Shown: positions 27,733 through 35,424 of the stretch, piece by piece
Position numbering within the stretch: the first letter of the stretch is position 1
How the letters are laid out: the number at the start of each line of letters is the position of its first letter
The notes under the pieces: generated by a model
Told to the model about the DNA's origin: nothing
Database searches by the model: none
Seen by the model: the letters and a program-made list of their open reading frames with translations, nothing else
Made by a program: the position numbers and the translations under genes
DNA from: CAVSMC01 sp963798655
GTDB taxonomy: Bacteria; Pseudomonadota; Gammaproteobacteria; Burkholderiales; Casimicrobiaceae
DNA length: 64,000 nt
Assembly: GCA_963798655.1 (NCBI GenBank)
Contig: CAWCUH010000012.1
Span: forward strand, 310,001-374,000
Direction of reading: 5' to 3'

Positions 27733-28230
27733 ATGGTTATCCTGCATACGAACATGGGCGACATCGGCATCGAGCTCGACGCCGACAATGCGCCGAAGAC
27801 CGTGGAGAACTTTCTGCAATACGTCCGCGACGGCCACTATGACAATACGCTGTTCCACCGCGTGATCGGCAACTTCATGATCCAGGGCGGAGGCATGGGC
27901 CCCGGCATGAAGGAAAAGCACACGCGCGCGCCGATCGCGAACGAGGCGGCGAACGGCATCAAGAACAAGCGCTATACGGTCGCCATGGCGCGTACGTCGG
28001 ATCCGCATTCGGCGACATCGCAGTTCTTCATCAACGTCGCGGACAACGACTTCCTCGACTTCAAGTCGCCGGGTGGCAACGGATGGGGCTATTGCGTGTT
28101 CGGCAAGGTCGTCAACGGCGAGGACGTCGTCGACAAGATCACCGCCGTGGCCACCGGCAGCTCCGGCTTCCATCAGGACGTGCCGAAGGACGACGTCGTC
28201 ATCCTTCGCGCCGAGGAAGTGCCGGCGTAA
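27733..28230 (+). CDS. ppiB: cytoplasmic cyclophilin-type peptidyl-prolyl isomerase
   Basis: 165 aa without a signal peptide. The cyclophilin signatures HYDNTLFHRVIGNFMIQGGG, MARTSDPHSATSQFFINV and GYCVFGKVVNGEDVVDKI cover the whole protein. The length and start fit PpiB. It is in an apparent operon with ppiA upstream and lpxH downstream (25-base gap), an order widespread in betaproteobacteria. Confidence 0.95.
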   Translation: MVILHTNMGDIGIELDADNAPKTVENFLQYVRDGHYDNTLFHRVIGNFMIQGGGMGPGMKEKHTRAPIANEAANGIKNKRYTVAMARTSDPHSATSQFFINVADNDFLDFKSPGGNGWGYCVFGKVVNGEDVVDKITAVATGSSGFHQDVPKDDVVILRAEEVPA

Positions 28231-28255
28231 CGAGCGGGCACGCCCGCGCCCACCG

Positions 28256-28996
28256 ATGCGGCCGGCGCTGCTGGTCTCGGATCTGCACCTCGCGCCGAAG
28301 CGGCCGGCGCTCGCCGCGGCGTTCCACGCGTTCTGCGCCGGTCCTGCGCGCGAAGCGTCGGCGCTCTACGTGCTGGGCGATCTGTTCGACGCATGGATCG
28401 GCGACGACCAGCTTCGCGAGCCTTTCGCGGCCGATGTCGCAAGGTCGCTGCGCGGCGTCGCGGAAGCCGGCGTCGCGGTGTTCATGATGCGCGGCAATCG
28501 CGACCTGCTGCTCGGCGCTGCGTTCGCGCGCGCCGCCGGTGCAAAGCTGCTGCCGGAGCAGGCGGTCGTCGATATCGGCGGCACGCCGACGCTGCTGCTG
28601 CACGGCGACGAGCTCTGCACCGACGATGAGGCGTACCAGCGCTATCGGGCGTGGGCGCGCGACCCGGTGCGCCAGCAGCGATTCCTCCGGCTGCCGTACA
28701 TCCTGCGCGCCGCATTCGTTCGCTGGCTTCGCCGGACCAGTCGGCGCGAGAACGCGCGCAAGTCCTCGGTGATCATGGACGTGAACGCGCACGCCGTCGG
28801 CGACGCATTTCGAGCACACCGCGTGCACCGGATGATCCACGGCCACACGCATCGGCCCGCGCAGCATGAGCACGCTGTCGACGGCGAGCCGTGCGAGCGG
28901 TTCGTGCTCGCCGATTGGTACGACCGCGCAAGCTATCTCGAAGTCGACGGCGACGGCGCGCGTTTGCGCGAATGGCCCGCTTCGTCGTCGCAATGA
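28256..28996 (+). CDS. lpxH: UDP-2,3-diacylglucosamine diphosphatase
   Basis: 246 aa calcineurin-type phosphoesterase of lipid A synthesis, releasing lipid X and UMP at the inner membrane. The metal-binding motifs appear in order: SDLHLAPKR, LGDLFDAWIGDD, RGNRDLLLG, LLHGDELCTDD and IHGHTHRPAQH. The ATG at 28256 places the first motif at the expected position. The gene follows ppiB closely. Confidence 0.94.
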   Translation: MRPALLVSDLHLAPKRPALAAAFHAFCAGPAREASALYVLGDLFDAWIGDDQLREPFAADVARSLRGVAEAGVAVFMMRGNRDLLLGAAFARAAGAKLLPEQAVVDIGGTPTLLLHGDELCTDDEAYQRYRAWARDPVRQQRFLRLPYILRAAFVRWLRRTSRRENARKSSVIMDVNAHAVGDAFRAHRVHRMIHGHTHRPAQHEHAVDGEPCERFVLADWYDRASYLEVDGDGARLREWPASSSQ

Positions 28997-29015
28997 AACG
29001 ACCGCACAGCCAATA

Positions 29016-29099
29016 ACTGAACTGTTCACACCGCAGTGGTGGTCGGCACTCGCCGCCATCGTCGTGATCGACCTCGTGCTCGCCGGCGACAACGCGCTC
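29016..29099 (+). pseudogene. TerC-family fragment
   Basis: 28 codons read TELFTPQWWSALAAIVVIDL, then VLAGDNAL. This is the N-terminal first helix of TerC family membrane proteins, including the AGDN motif. No usable start codon precedes it in frame, and the sequence departs from TerC right after the motif, so the rest of the gene is gone. It is joined directly to the start of the next membrane gene. Confidence 0.65.
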
Positions 29100-29110
29100 G
29101 CCTGGATCGG

Positions 29111-29446
29111 ATGGCGGCTCACGCGAGGGTCGGCGCGCTCGTCCTGTTTCCGCTGTGGCGCTCGCTCACCGGCAAGCAGCGTGCGCACGGTGCCGTGCTC
29201 GCGCTGATGATCGTATGGGTCAGCGCGCTCGGCTGGGTCGAGGAGCGCGCCGGCGTCGAGTTCGACGTCTTCGACCAGTGGCGCTGGGACGACGAGATCT
29301 TCGATCTGGTCCGATGGGTCGGTTGGATCCCGCTCGCGGTCGCGCTGCACGCCGCGATGGCGCGCGGCGGTGCAGCGGTAGCTGTTCGCGGCCTGGTGTG
29401 CATCCTTTGTGAAGCGGCGCGCGGCACCGCTGGTCGCGACGCCTAG
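29111..29446 (+). CDS. small multi-pass membrane protein, unknown
   Basis: 111 aa from the ATG at 29111, with two or three hydrophobic segments (VGALVLFPLWRSL; AHGAVLALMIVWVSALGWV; WVGWIPLAVALHAAM) and an acidic loop (VEFDVFDQWRWDDEIFD). No family recognised and no clear ribosome-binding site. It follows a TerC fragment in another frame, so it could be a recombinant junction ORF rather than an intact gene. Its stop overlaps that of the convergent gene by four bases. Confidence 0.45.
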   Translation: MAAHARVGALVLFPLWRSLTGKQRAHGAVLALMIVWVSALGWVEERAGVEFDVFDQWRWDDEIFDLVRWVGWIPLAVALHAAMARGGAAVAVRGLVCILCEAARGTAGRDA

Positions 29447-29637
29447 AAATCCACGAAGAACGGCGCCGCGGCCAGCAGCGCCGCGACAGCGCAGAGCCAT
29501 GCTGTGCTGTCGATGAAATACGGCACCGCGCAGAGGAGCACGCCGCAAATCAGCGGCACGAAGCGCGTCTGCCGCTTGCCGTAGACGATATACGCGAGTC
29601 CTACGGCGCCGGTGACGATTCCGATCAGGAGCGGCAT
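29443..29637 (-). CDS. 64-aa two-helix membrane protein
   Basis: From the ATG at 29637: MPLLIGIVTGAVGLAYIVYG, then GKRQTRFVPLICGVLLC and a last hydrophobic segment ending AAAPFFVDF. Small proteins of this layout (two or three helices with a GKRQ turn) are widespread in proteobacteria without a known role. The ribosome-binding site is poor, and the start lies inside a 20-base imperfect tandem repeat (29635-29675). Confidence 0.6.
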   Translation of the reverse strand: MPLLIGIVTGAVGLAYIVYGKRQTRFVPLICGVLLCAVPYFIDSTAWLCAVAALLAAAPFFVDF

Positions 29638-29777
29638 CACGATGCCGTCCCGAGCATCACAATGCTGTCCCGAGCCTCGCTGAGCGCCGTCGATGCCAGC
29701 GCGCGCATCACCCGAGCCGATTCGCCGGCGAGTTTCGCTTCCCATGCCGGATCGTGAGGCAGGACGACGACGCTCAT
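29637..29777 (-). pseudogene. GrpB-family N-terminal remnant
   Basis: 46 aa starting MSVVVLPHDPAWEAKLAGES, which matches the beginning of GrpB/UPF0157 nucleotidyltransferase-like proteins (about 170 aa). It stops before the HxGSTA-type core. The reading ends inside a 20-base tandem duplication (CTCGGGACAGCATTGTGATG and a near copy). The ATG overlaps the stop of the upstream hydrolase (ATGA), as if once co-translated. Confidence 0.55.
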
Positions 29778-30649
29778 CGCGGGGTGGCCGGCGGCTGCGC
29801 CGCGCGCGACGGCGACGTCATTTGCCGAAACCAGTCGAGCGCCTCGCCGAACGGCGCCGCATCGACCGTGTGCGGTCCGTCGAAATACTCGATGCGCACG
29901 TGGCTGAAGCCGGCGCGCCGGAGCTTGTCGGCGATGTCGCGATGGTTCGCCGGTGTCGCGACGTCGTCGCTTCGCCCCGACTGAAGGAACACCGGAATCT
30001 CCCTGTAAGACGCGTCGAGCACGCTCAACTCGCGCGCGGCGGGCACGACCGTGTCCTCGTTGATGCCGGCGAGATAGATGCCGCTGACCGCGCGGCCGCG
30101 GCTCGCGAACATCGCAGCAAGCCAGCCGGAGCATTTGGCACCGCCCGAAAAGCCGCCGAACGCGAGCGGCATGCTGTCCGTCCTTGGCCACTGCAATTGC
30201 AATACGGTCAACGCCGCCACGTCGAGCGCATAGCGCAAATAGATGTGATCGTCGCCGGCGTCCTGCTCGGCATCGGCGGCGAGCAGTATCCAGCCATGCT
30301 GCTGCGCGGCGGCCGCATACTGGCCGAGCAGGCGGCGACTCGAGTTGTATCCGCGATCCATCGTCGCACACACGATCAGCACGGGCCAGTCGCGCGCGGC
30401 GTCGAAATCCGGCGGAACTGCGACCGTGACCAGTGCGTGCGTGATCGGTGACAGATGACCGCGCCCGGCGAACTCGCGAACCTCGTTCGGCAACTCGAAC
30501 CTGAACTCGTTCAGCCGGCCGGCAACGAGACCCGCTGCGTGCAACGTCGCGGACTCGACGAGCAATGCCAGCAGCGCGACGAGCGGCGTCAGCCGCGTTC
30601 GCGCGACGCGGCTCCACGCGCCGGGCAAGCTACGCGCGAATCGGTGCAC
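29774..30649 (-). CDS. exported alpha/beta hydrolase
   Basis: 291 aa from a GTG at 30649; an ATG at 30682 is also possible. An N-terminal hydrophobic segment (LTPLVALLALLVESATLHAAG) suggests export. The nucleophile elbow is GGFSGGAKCSGW, with Ser in the GxSxG context. DWPVLIVCATMDRGYNSSRR fits the strand before the oxyanion loop. The histidine is in YFDGPHTVD near the C-terminus. The fold is that of esterases and dienelactone-hydrolase relatives; the substrate is unknown. It overlaps the 3' end of the upstream gene. Confidence 0.75.
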   Translation of the reverse strand: MHRFARSLPGAWSRVARTRLTPLVALLALLVESATLHAAGLVAGRLNEFRFELPNEVREFAGRGHLSPITHALVTVAVPPDFDAARDWPVLIVCATMDRGYNSSRRLLGQYAAAAQQHGWILLAADAEQDAGDDHIYLRYALDVAALTVLQLQWPRTDSMPLAFGGFSGGAKCSGWLAAMFASRGRAVSGIYLAGINEDTVVPAARELSVLDASYREIPVFLQSGRSDDVATPANHRDIADKLRRAGFSHVRIEYFDGPHTVDAAPFGEALDWFRQMTSPSRAAQPPATPR

Positions 30650-31325
30650 GTCGCCGGGCCCGGCGCATCGCCACGGCGGCAACGATGCAAATCAGGCATT
30701 GGACTGCGAGCATTGCGCCGCCGGAGAGAGTGGGCACCGCTGCAACGGCCGTCGAGTCGACGACGATCGTCAATACGGCGTCGGAAAGCGCGGAAACCGT
30801 CACCACCGTTCCATCCGGTGTGCTGAGGATCGCCGGCAATGAAGCGGCTATGAACAATTCGCCGACGCGAGCGACGTCGAGGCGGCGAGGGCCCAGGCTG
30901 CTCGCGTATCGGTAATTGAGCAGCGCCGCATCGAACGAGAACGCACCTTGGTAGAGCGGTTGCCGGACGAGCGGCCGGCGAGCATGAAAGTAGATGAACC
31001 CTTGCCCGCCCTCGTTTCCAATCTCAACGCCGCTGCCTGGAGCATCGCCGACGGCAGCGTCGACGACGCCGGGGATCGACATCGTGACGGTCGCGCTGAA
31101 CGCGAGCGATGCGCCGCTCGATTGCGGGTCGATAAGCTGCGTCGTATCGCCCGACGCCGTGAACGTGACCGGAAGACCTGCGAATGGAATGACCGGACCA
31201 CCGGACGCCTCGACCGTGCCCGACGCATTCGAGACGGTGAGCGAAACCGTCAGCGGAACAGCGTGCGCCGAGGACACCCATGCTGCGGCGACGAGCGCGC
31301 CGCGGAGCGCAGTTGCAGCGTTCAC
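30630..31325 (-). CDS. exported protein with IPTL-CTERM-like sorting tail
   Basis: 231 aa from a GTG at 31325, preceded by GGGGG at a seven-base spacing. A signal peptide (ALRGALVAAAWVSSAHA) leads to a beta-rich mature region. The last 30 residues are VPTLSGGAMLAVQ, a hydrophobic helix and the basic end RRARRR. That is the tripartite plan of IPTL-CTERM (a PEP-CTERM-like) sorting signals, recognised by exosortase-type systems. No exosortase gene lies in this window. Function unknown. Confidence 0.75.
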   Translation of the reverse strand: MNAATALRGALVAAAWVSSAHAVPLTVSLTVSNASGTVEASGGPVIPFAGLPVTFTASGDTTQLIDPQSSGASLAFSATVTMSIPGVVDAAVGDAPGSGVEIGNEGGQGFIYFHARRPLVRQPLYQGAFSFDAALLNYRYASSLGPRRLDVARVGELFIAASLPAILSTPDGTVVTVSALSDAVLTIVVDSTAVAAVPTLSGGAMLAVQCLICIVAAVAMRRARRRAPIRA

Positions 31326-31389
31326 CGATACGCCCCCTTCAGACCGTTGCGCGATGCCGCGAACCGGCGTCACAGCGCAGCGGTCGGCC

Positions 31390-32631
31390 TCAGCGCAGCG
31401 CGCGCCCGAAATCGTCGATCAGATCGTCGGCGTCCTCGATGCCCACCGACACGCGAATCAACGAGTCGGCGATGCCCATCGCGGCGCGACGCTCGGCACC
31501 CATCTCCCAGAATATCGTGTGCGCGACCGGGATCGCGAGCGTGCGGTTGTCGCCGAGATTCGACGACGACACGACGATCGACAGCCGGTTCAGCATGTCG
31601 AAGCAGTCGACCATCGGTTCCAGCTCGAAGGACAGCAGCGCGCCCGGTGCGCGAAAAAGCTCGAGCGCGCGCGCATGCTGGGGGTGCGACGCGAGCCCGG
31701 GGTAGTGCACGGCGCGAACATCGTCATGTGCCTCGAGATACTCGGCAAGCGCCTGCGCGTTCGCGCACGCACGGTCCATCCGCAGCGCGAGCGTCTCCGC
31801 GCCGACCGACACGTGATGCGCCTGCTCGGCGGCGAGCGTCGCGCCGAAGTCGCGCAGGCCCTTCTTGCGCAATTGCGTGATGCCCCACATCGCAGGGTTC
31901 GCGCTCTTGTACGTGTCGGCGATGCCGGGATCGTTCGACCAGTCGTGCAGGCCGGTGTCGGTGATCGCGCCGCCGAGCGCGTTGCCATGGCCGCCGATGT
32001 ACTTGGTCAGCGCGTTCACGATCAGGCTCGCACCGACGCTCCTCGGCTGGAACAGCCACGGTGAAGTCATCGTGTTGTCGACGATGTAGATCAGACCACG
32101 CGCGGTGCACAGCGCACCGATGCGCGCGAGATCGGCGACCTGCGTGCGCGGGTTCGCGATCGTCTCCACGAGCACGAGCCGCGTCTGCGGCGTGAGCGCC
32201 GCCTCGACCGCGGCGGCATCGGTGGCGTCCACGAACGTCACGCCGGTTCCGTGCGCGGCGAGCGTGTTCAGCAGGCTCACCGTGTTGCCGAACAGGTAGC
32301 GGCTGGCGACGACATGATCGCCGCCGCGCGTGAGCGCGAGCATGATCGCGCCGATCGCCGCCATGCCGGTCGCGAAGCAGACGGTGGCGACACCCTGCTC
32401 CATCGCGGTGATCTTCGCCTCGAGCGCCGCGGTCGTCGGGTTGCCCTGCCGGCCGTACGCGTAACCTTGCGCGCGCCCCTGGAAGACGGCGGCAAGATCG
32501 CGGGCGTCGCGATAGCCGTACGCGACGGAAAGATGCAGCGGCTTGTGCAGCGCGCCGTGCTCGATCGGCGCGTCGCGGTCCGAGTGCAGGATCGATGTGG
32601 TGAAGCCGCGGCGTTTGGCGGATGTACTCAT
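31390..32631 (-). CDS. cystathionine gamma-synthase / O-acylhomoserine sulfhydrylase family enzyme
   Basis: 413 aa PLP enzyme of sulfur amino acid metabolism. The N-terminal YAYGRQGNPTTAALEAKI contains the conserved Tyr and Arg that contact PLP phosphate. FATGMAAIGAIMLAL is the substrate loop, and NALTKYIGGHGNALGG holds the lysine that binds PLP. The C-terminal VSVGIEDADDLIDDF is typical. MetB, MetY/MetZ and methionine gamma-lyase activities cannot be told apart here. The leader has a SAM-II-type riboswitch (interrupted by a group II intron) and a terminator, which points to methionine synthesis rather than degradation. Confidence 0.93.
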   Translation of the reverse strand: MSTSAKRRGFTTSILHSDRDAPIEHGALHKPLHLSVAYGYRDARDLAAVFQGRAQGYAYGRQGNPTTAALEAKITAMEQGVATVCFATGMAAIGAIMLALTRGGDHVVASRYLFGNTVSLLNTLAAHGTGVTFVDATDAAAVEAALTPQTRLVLVETIANPRTQVADLARIGALCTARGLIYIVDNTMTSPWLFQPRSVGASLIVNALTKYIGGHGNALGGAITDTGLHDWSNDPGIADTYKSANPAMWGITQLRKKGLRDFGATLAAEQAHHVSVGAETLALRMDRACANAQALAEYLEAHDDVRAVHYPGLASHPQHARALELFRAPGALLSFELEPMVDCFDMLNRLSIVVSSSNLGDNRTLAIPVAHTIFWEMGAERRAAMGIADSLIRVSVGIEDADDLIDDFGRALR

Positions 32632-32647
32632 GGCGGTCGCAGAAAAT

Positions 32648-32681
32648 GAAAAAAGCCCGTCAGCGGCTGCTGCAACGGGCT
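32648..32681 (-). terminator. intrinsic terminator/attenuator in the leader of the PLP enzyme gene
   Basis: Read on the minus strand, AGCCCGT and ACGGGCT form a stem around a 14-base loop, followed by six T. It ends 17 bases before the start codon. The SAM-II-like aptamer lies just upstream. It is therefore well placed as the expression platform that stops transcription when methionine or SAM is plentiful. Confidence 0.8.
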
Positions 32682-32714
32682 TCGCGCGGACCACGACACC
32701 GGCGGCGCTTCGGG

Positions 32715-32749
32715 CCTCGCTTTAGCAGCATTTGTTGCGCGCCCGCAAG
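32715..32749 (-). ncRNA. SAM-II-like riboswitch, 3' half
   Basis: Minus-strand sequence contains GGCGCGCAACAAATG and then CTGCTAAAGCGAGG. It has the SAM-II 3' core: the P1 strand GGCGCG, the pseudoknot strand CAAAT, then GCTG and the conserved GCTAAA. It pairs with a 5' half found 2.6 kb upstream beyond a group II intron. See the 5' half for the pairing. Confidence 0.75.
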
Positions 32750-32790
32750 GTCGGGTAGGGACAGCCCGTTGCCGAGCCATCCCCCCCTAA

Positions 32791-32824
32791 GAACCGAGCG
32801 TGCGAGTTTCCCAGCACTCGGCTC
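32791..32824 (-). ncRNA. group II intron domain V
   Basis: A 34-nt hairpin with the stem GAGCCGAG/CTCGGTTC, a bulge and the GAAA-type tip region, the catalytic core of group II ribozymes. Its integrity suggests the RNA could still be folded for catalysis even though the encoded protein is frameshifted. Confidence 0.9.
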
Positions 32825-32871
32825 GAGCCTCTACCAAGCCTAGCGAGCTAGACCGGCAATGCTACCGCATC

Positions 32872-34546
32872 TCATCCAAAGTGCACTTGCCTATGACAGT
32901 TCGGATGCAGGAGAACCAAGTTGGATGGCGCGTTCGTTCCACCCAACTGTTTCGGGTGAATGTGGTGTGCGTGGAACGCTTCGTCCATGGTGATCGGACG
33001 ATCGCACACCGGGCACGTTCCCTCTTGACTCAACCACAGGCGAAGAAGCCGCTTGCGCTCCTTCAGCTTGTTGACCATCGTGAGCGTCGCTCGTGCTTCG
33101 AGCGCCGGCTCCCACTCAGGCAGGAAAGGATTCAAGTCCCCTTCCACCTTCTTGTGAACGACGATCCTGGTGTCGGCCGCTTTGTACAGCTTGACGGCGA
33201 CCTTCCTGCCATCTTCTGCAACGACGAAGTCCTGAAACACCCATCGGCGCGAGCCTACAAAGGCGAAGTAGCGACTCTTCACCCAACGCAGGCCCTTCCG
33301 CGGATGCCTCCGCCTCGCCCAGCGCCATAGCGCTTGCCATATGCAGTGATCCACGTGCGAATACGTCGTCTTGGCGTTGATCGTCTTGTGATACTCCGCC
33401 CAACCTTTGATGACCGGATTGAGCAGACGGATCAGGTTGACGGTCTTCGCCGCTTTGTTGTTACGGACGATCTCCCGCACCTTGTCCAAGAAATGCTCGA
33501 TGTTCTTCTTGGCCGGCTTGATGATCAGCTTGCCCTTGTACTTGCGGACGTTCTGACCAAGGAAATCAAATCCGCTCTCGATATGCGTGATCTTCGTCTT
33601 TTCAGGAGCCAGACGCAGACCGCGTTCTGCCATGAATGCCTCCACCAGCGGCTTCACCTTGTCCTCCAGCAGCTCTCGCGAGCAGCCGGTGACGATGAAG
33701 TCGTCGGCGTAGCGAACCAAATTCACCTTGTTGCTGTTGCGTTTGCCGAAGTGTTTCCTCAGCAGCGCTTCCAGACCGTCCAAGGTCATGTTCGCCAAGG
33801 TCGGCGAAATAACACCGCCCTGTGGCGTTCCGGCTTCCGTTGCATACCGCATTTGCGACTCCACGTACCCGCATTTCAGCCACTTGCGCAGCACCTCTCG
33901 ATCGATGGGAACGTGATCGAGAAGCCAAGGGTGGCTGATGTGGTCGAAACAGCCTTGGATATCCGCCTCCAAGATCCACTCCGCACTCGTCCGCTGTGAC
34001 AGTGCCGTTCGGCACTGCTTGATCGCATCCGCCGTGCAGCGATAGGGTCGGAACCCGTAGCTGTTCGGATCGGCCAGCGTCTCGGACACGGGTTCCAGCG
34101 CGAGAAGGTGAAGCGCCTGCATCGCGCGATCCTTCATCGTCGGAATCCCCAATGGCCGCCGCTTGCCGTTGGACTTAGGGATGTACACGCGCCGCAACGG
34201 CAACGGCTGATACCCGCGCCGTTTCAGCTGTGCGATCCCGCGGACCTTCGACTCCGGCGTAGACCATAAGACGTTGTCCACACCCGGCGTCTTGTGCCCG
34301 CGATTTTCGGTCACTCGTCGTACGGCCGAATGCTTTGCCGCAAAACGAGCGGGTCAGGAACCGTTGCAGGGCTTTCGCCTTGCGCCAGTCCTGCTCCTTC
34401 ACTGCCTTGGCGATGCGTACCTGCAGGTTTCGAACATTCCTGTTCACCCTGGCCCAGTCGATGCCGTGCCATTCGATCAGGTCTGCCGAAGACGCAGATG
34501 CGGGTCGCTCGACAAGACACTTCCTGTCGTCGAACTGCATTCTCAC
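32872..34546 (-). pseudogene. group II intron reverse transcriptase/maturase, frameshifted
   Basis: The start is a GTG at 34546 (ATG at 34540 follows) with AAGGAG seven bases upstream. Domains in order: RT0 N-terminus (WARVNRNVRNLQVRIAKAVK), reverse transcriptase with GTPQGGVISPTLAN and the active site YADDF, maturase domain X (FLGQNVRKYKGKLIIKPAK), and an HNH nuclease (CPVCDRPITMDEAFHAHHIH, then LLHPNCHRQVH). Near 34310-34330 the frame shifts by +1 (RSFCGKAF then AVRRVTENRGHKTPG), separating about 75 N-terminal residues from the rest. As written, no full-length protein is made; one extra G in GGCC would account for it. Confidence 0.9.
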
Positions 34547-35354
34547 TTGCTGTCTCCTTGACGCTGACCCGACAAGAAGACGCAAGTCTCCCCTTGCGGG
34601 AAGCATTGCGTTTCCCGCAGGGAGATCATCGAAACTTCTACAGGCTCATCGCCCGTAGAGACCACGTGGAAGTGGGCCCGCTTTCGCGTGGGGTGACGTT
34701 CAAACCCCTATCCGGACGATTACAGCCCGGCGTTCGCTTTCTCCACGATCCTCTACCCGCACTTCCGAGGGCTTCTCTTGCGATCGGCTTGCCCGCGAGC
34801 GTACGGCCTCACGCGGGCGGAAATACGGGCTTACCCAGTTCCATGCCAGCAACACGAACAGGTTAGGTCCTGCCTCTTCGCCGGTGGTGCCATGTCGACG
34901 TGTCCCTGTCACAGAAAGAGACAACCGACCACCTACCATTTTGGTCAGGGCGTGCTTCGCTGCTTCCGCCCAGCTTTGATAACGGCGTTTATCGGCAATT
35001 CACTTTGCGTTGACCCTACTGTTCAGCCTGACCCCTCGTCCGCTTGCAGCAAGCGAACTCATCCCGGTCCCTCACGAGAACCAAGATATCTCCATCGATG
35101 AGGCGTTGTCAGGGCGCTTCGCACGCGACCGTTGCCAGTCACGCACTGCCCATAGGCTACGACTAGTCGAATAGTCGGTTCCCTGCCGCCCGGAAAGCGA
35201 GCGGTGGAACGATTGCCGGCATGGCTTTCGCCACGCCATGTCCGGCCTAACGGCCAGACTCTCTGAGGGCTGCTGTTTTATAGCTCTAAGTCTACCGGCC
35301 AGAAGCCGGAGGGAGAGGCAGCTTCCCTTAAGTGGCGCGACCTGCTGGTCGCAC

Positions 35355-35375
35355 CTGTGCATCAAATCGGCGCGT
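35355..35375 (-). ncRNA. SAM-II-like riboswitch, 5' half
   Basis: Minus-strand ACGCGCCGATTTGATGCACAG, ending exactly where the intron begins. Joined to the 3' half (32749 downward) it gives P1 CGCGCC:GGCGCG, pseudoknot helix ATTTG:CAAAT and helix CAGC:GCTG, the three pairings of SAM-II (SAM-alpha). The intron cuts between CAG and C of the last helix. The pairings differ in sequence from the well-known metX example but keep complementarity, which supports a real aptamer. Confidence 0.75.
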
Positions 35376-35383
35376 AAAGAAGC

Positions 35384-35413
35384 ATTATCGCCGATCGCCT
35401 GTGGCCCCGTCAA
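35384..35413 (-). promoter_or_regulatory. sigma-70 promoter for the riboswitch and PLP enzyme transcript
   Basis: On the minus strand, TTGACG (35408-35413) and GATAAT (35384-35389) are 18 bases apart. The predicted start is about seven bases further on, just ahead of the aptamer's P1 stem. It lies between the end of the flavin disulfide reductase gene and the intron, in the right direction for the PLP enzyme. Confidence 0.8.
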
Positions 35414-35424
35414 ATCGGCTCGGA

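Larger units (their letters stand above)
32750..35354 (-). mobile_element. group II intron (2605 nt) inserted in a riboswitch
   Basis: The 5' end GTGCGACC (35354) and 3' end CCCTACCCGAC (32750) fit group II boundaries. Domain V is intact at 32791-32824 (GAGCCGAGTGC, GGGAAAC tip, GCACGCTCGGTTC), and domain VI follows. About 800 bases of 5' ribozyme domains precede the ORF for a reverse transcriptase/maturase/HNH protein. The intron is on the same strand as the surrounding transcript, so splicing could restore the leader. Exon bases next to the junction are TGCACAG (5') and CTTGCGGG (3'). Confidence 0.9.

Noticed and set aside
29016..29446. A programmed frameshift joining the TerC start to the following membrane ORF
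   Set aside because: The downstream part does not resemble TerC, so it is a fragment junction rather than recoding.
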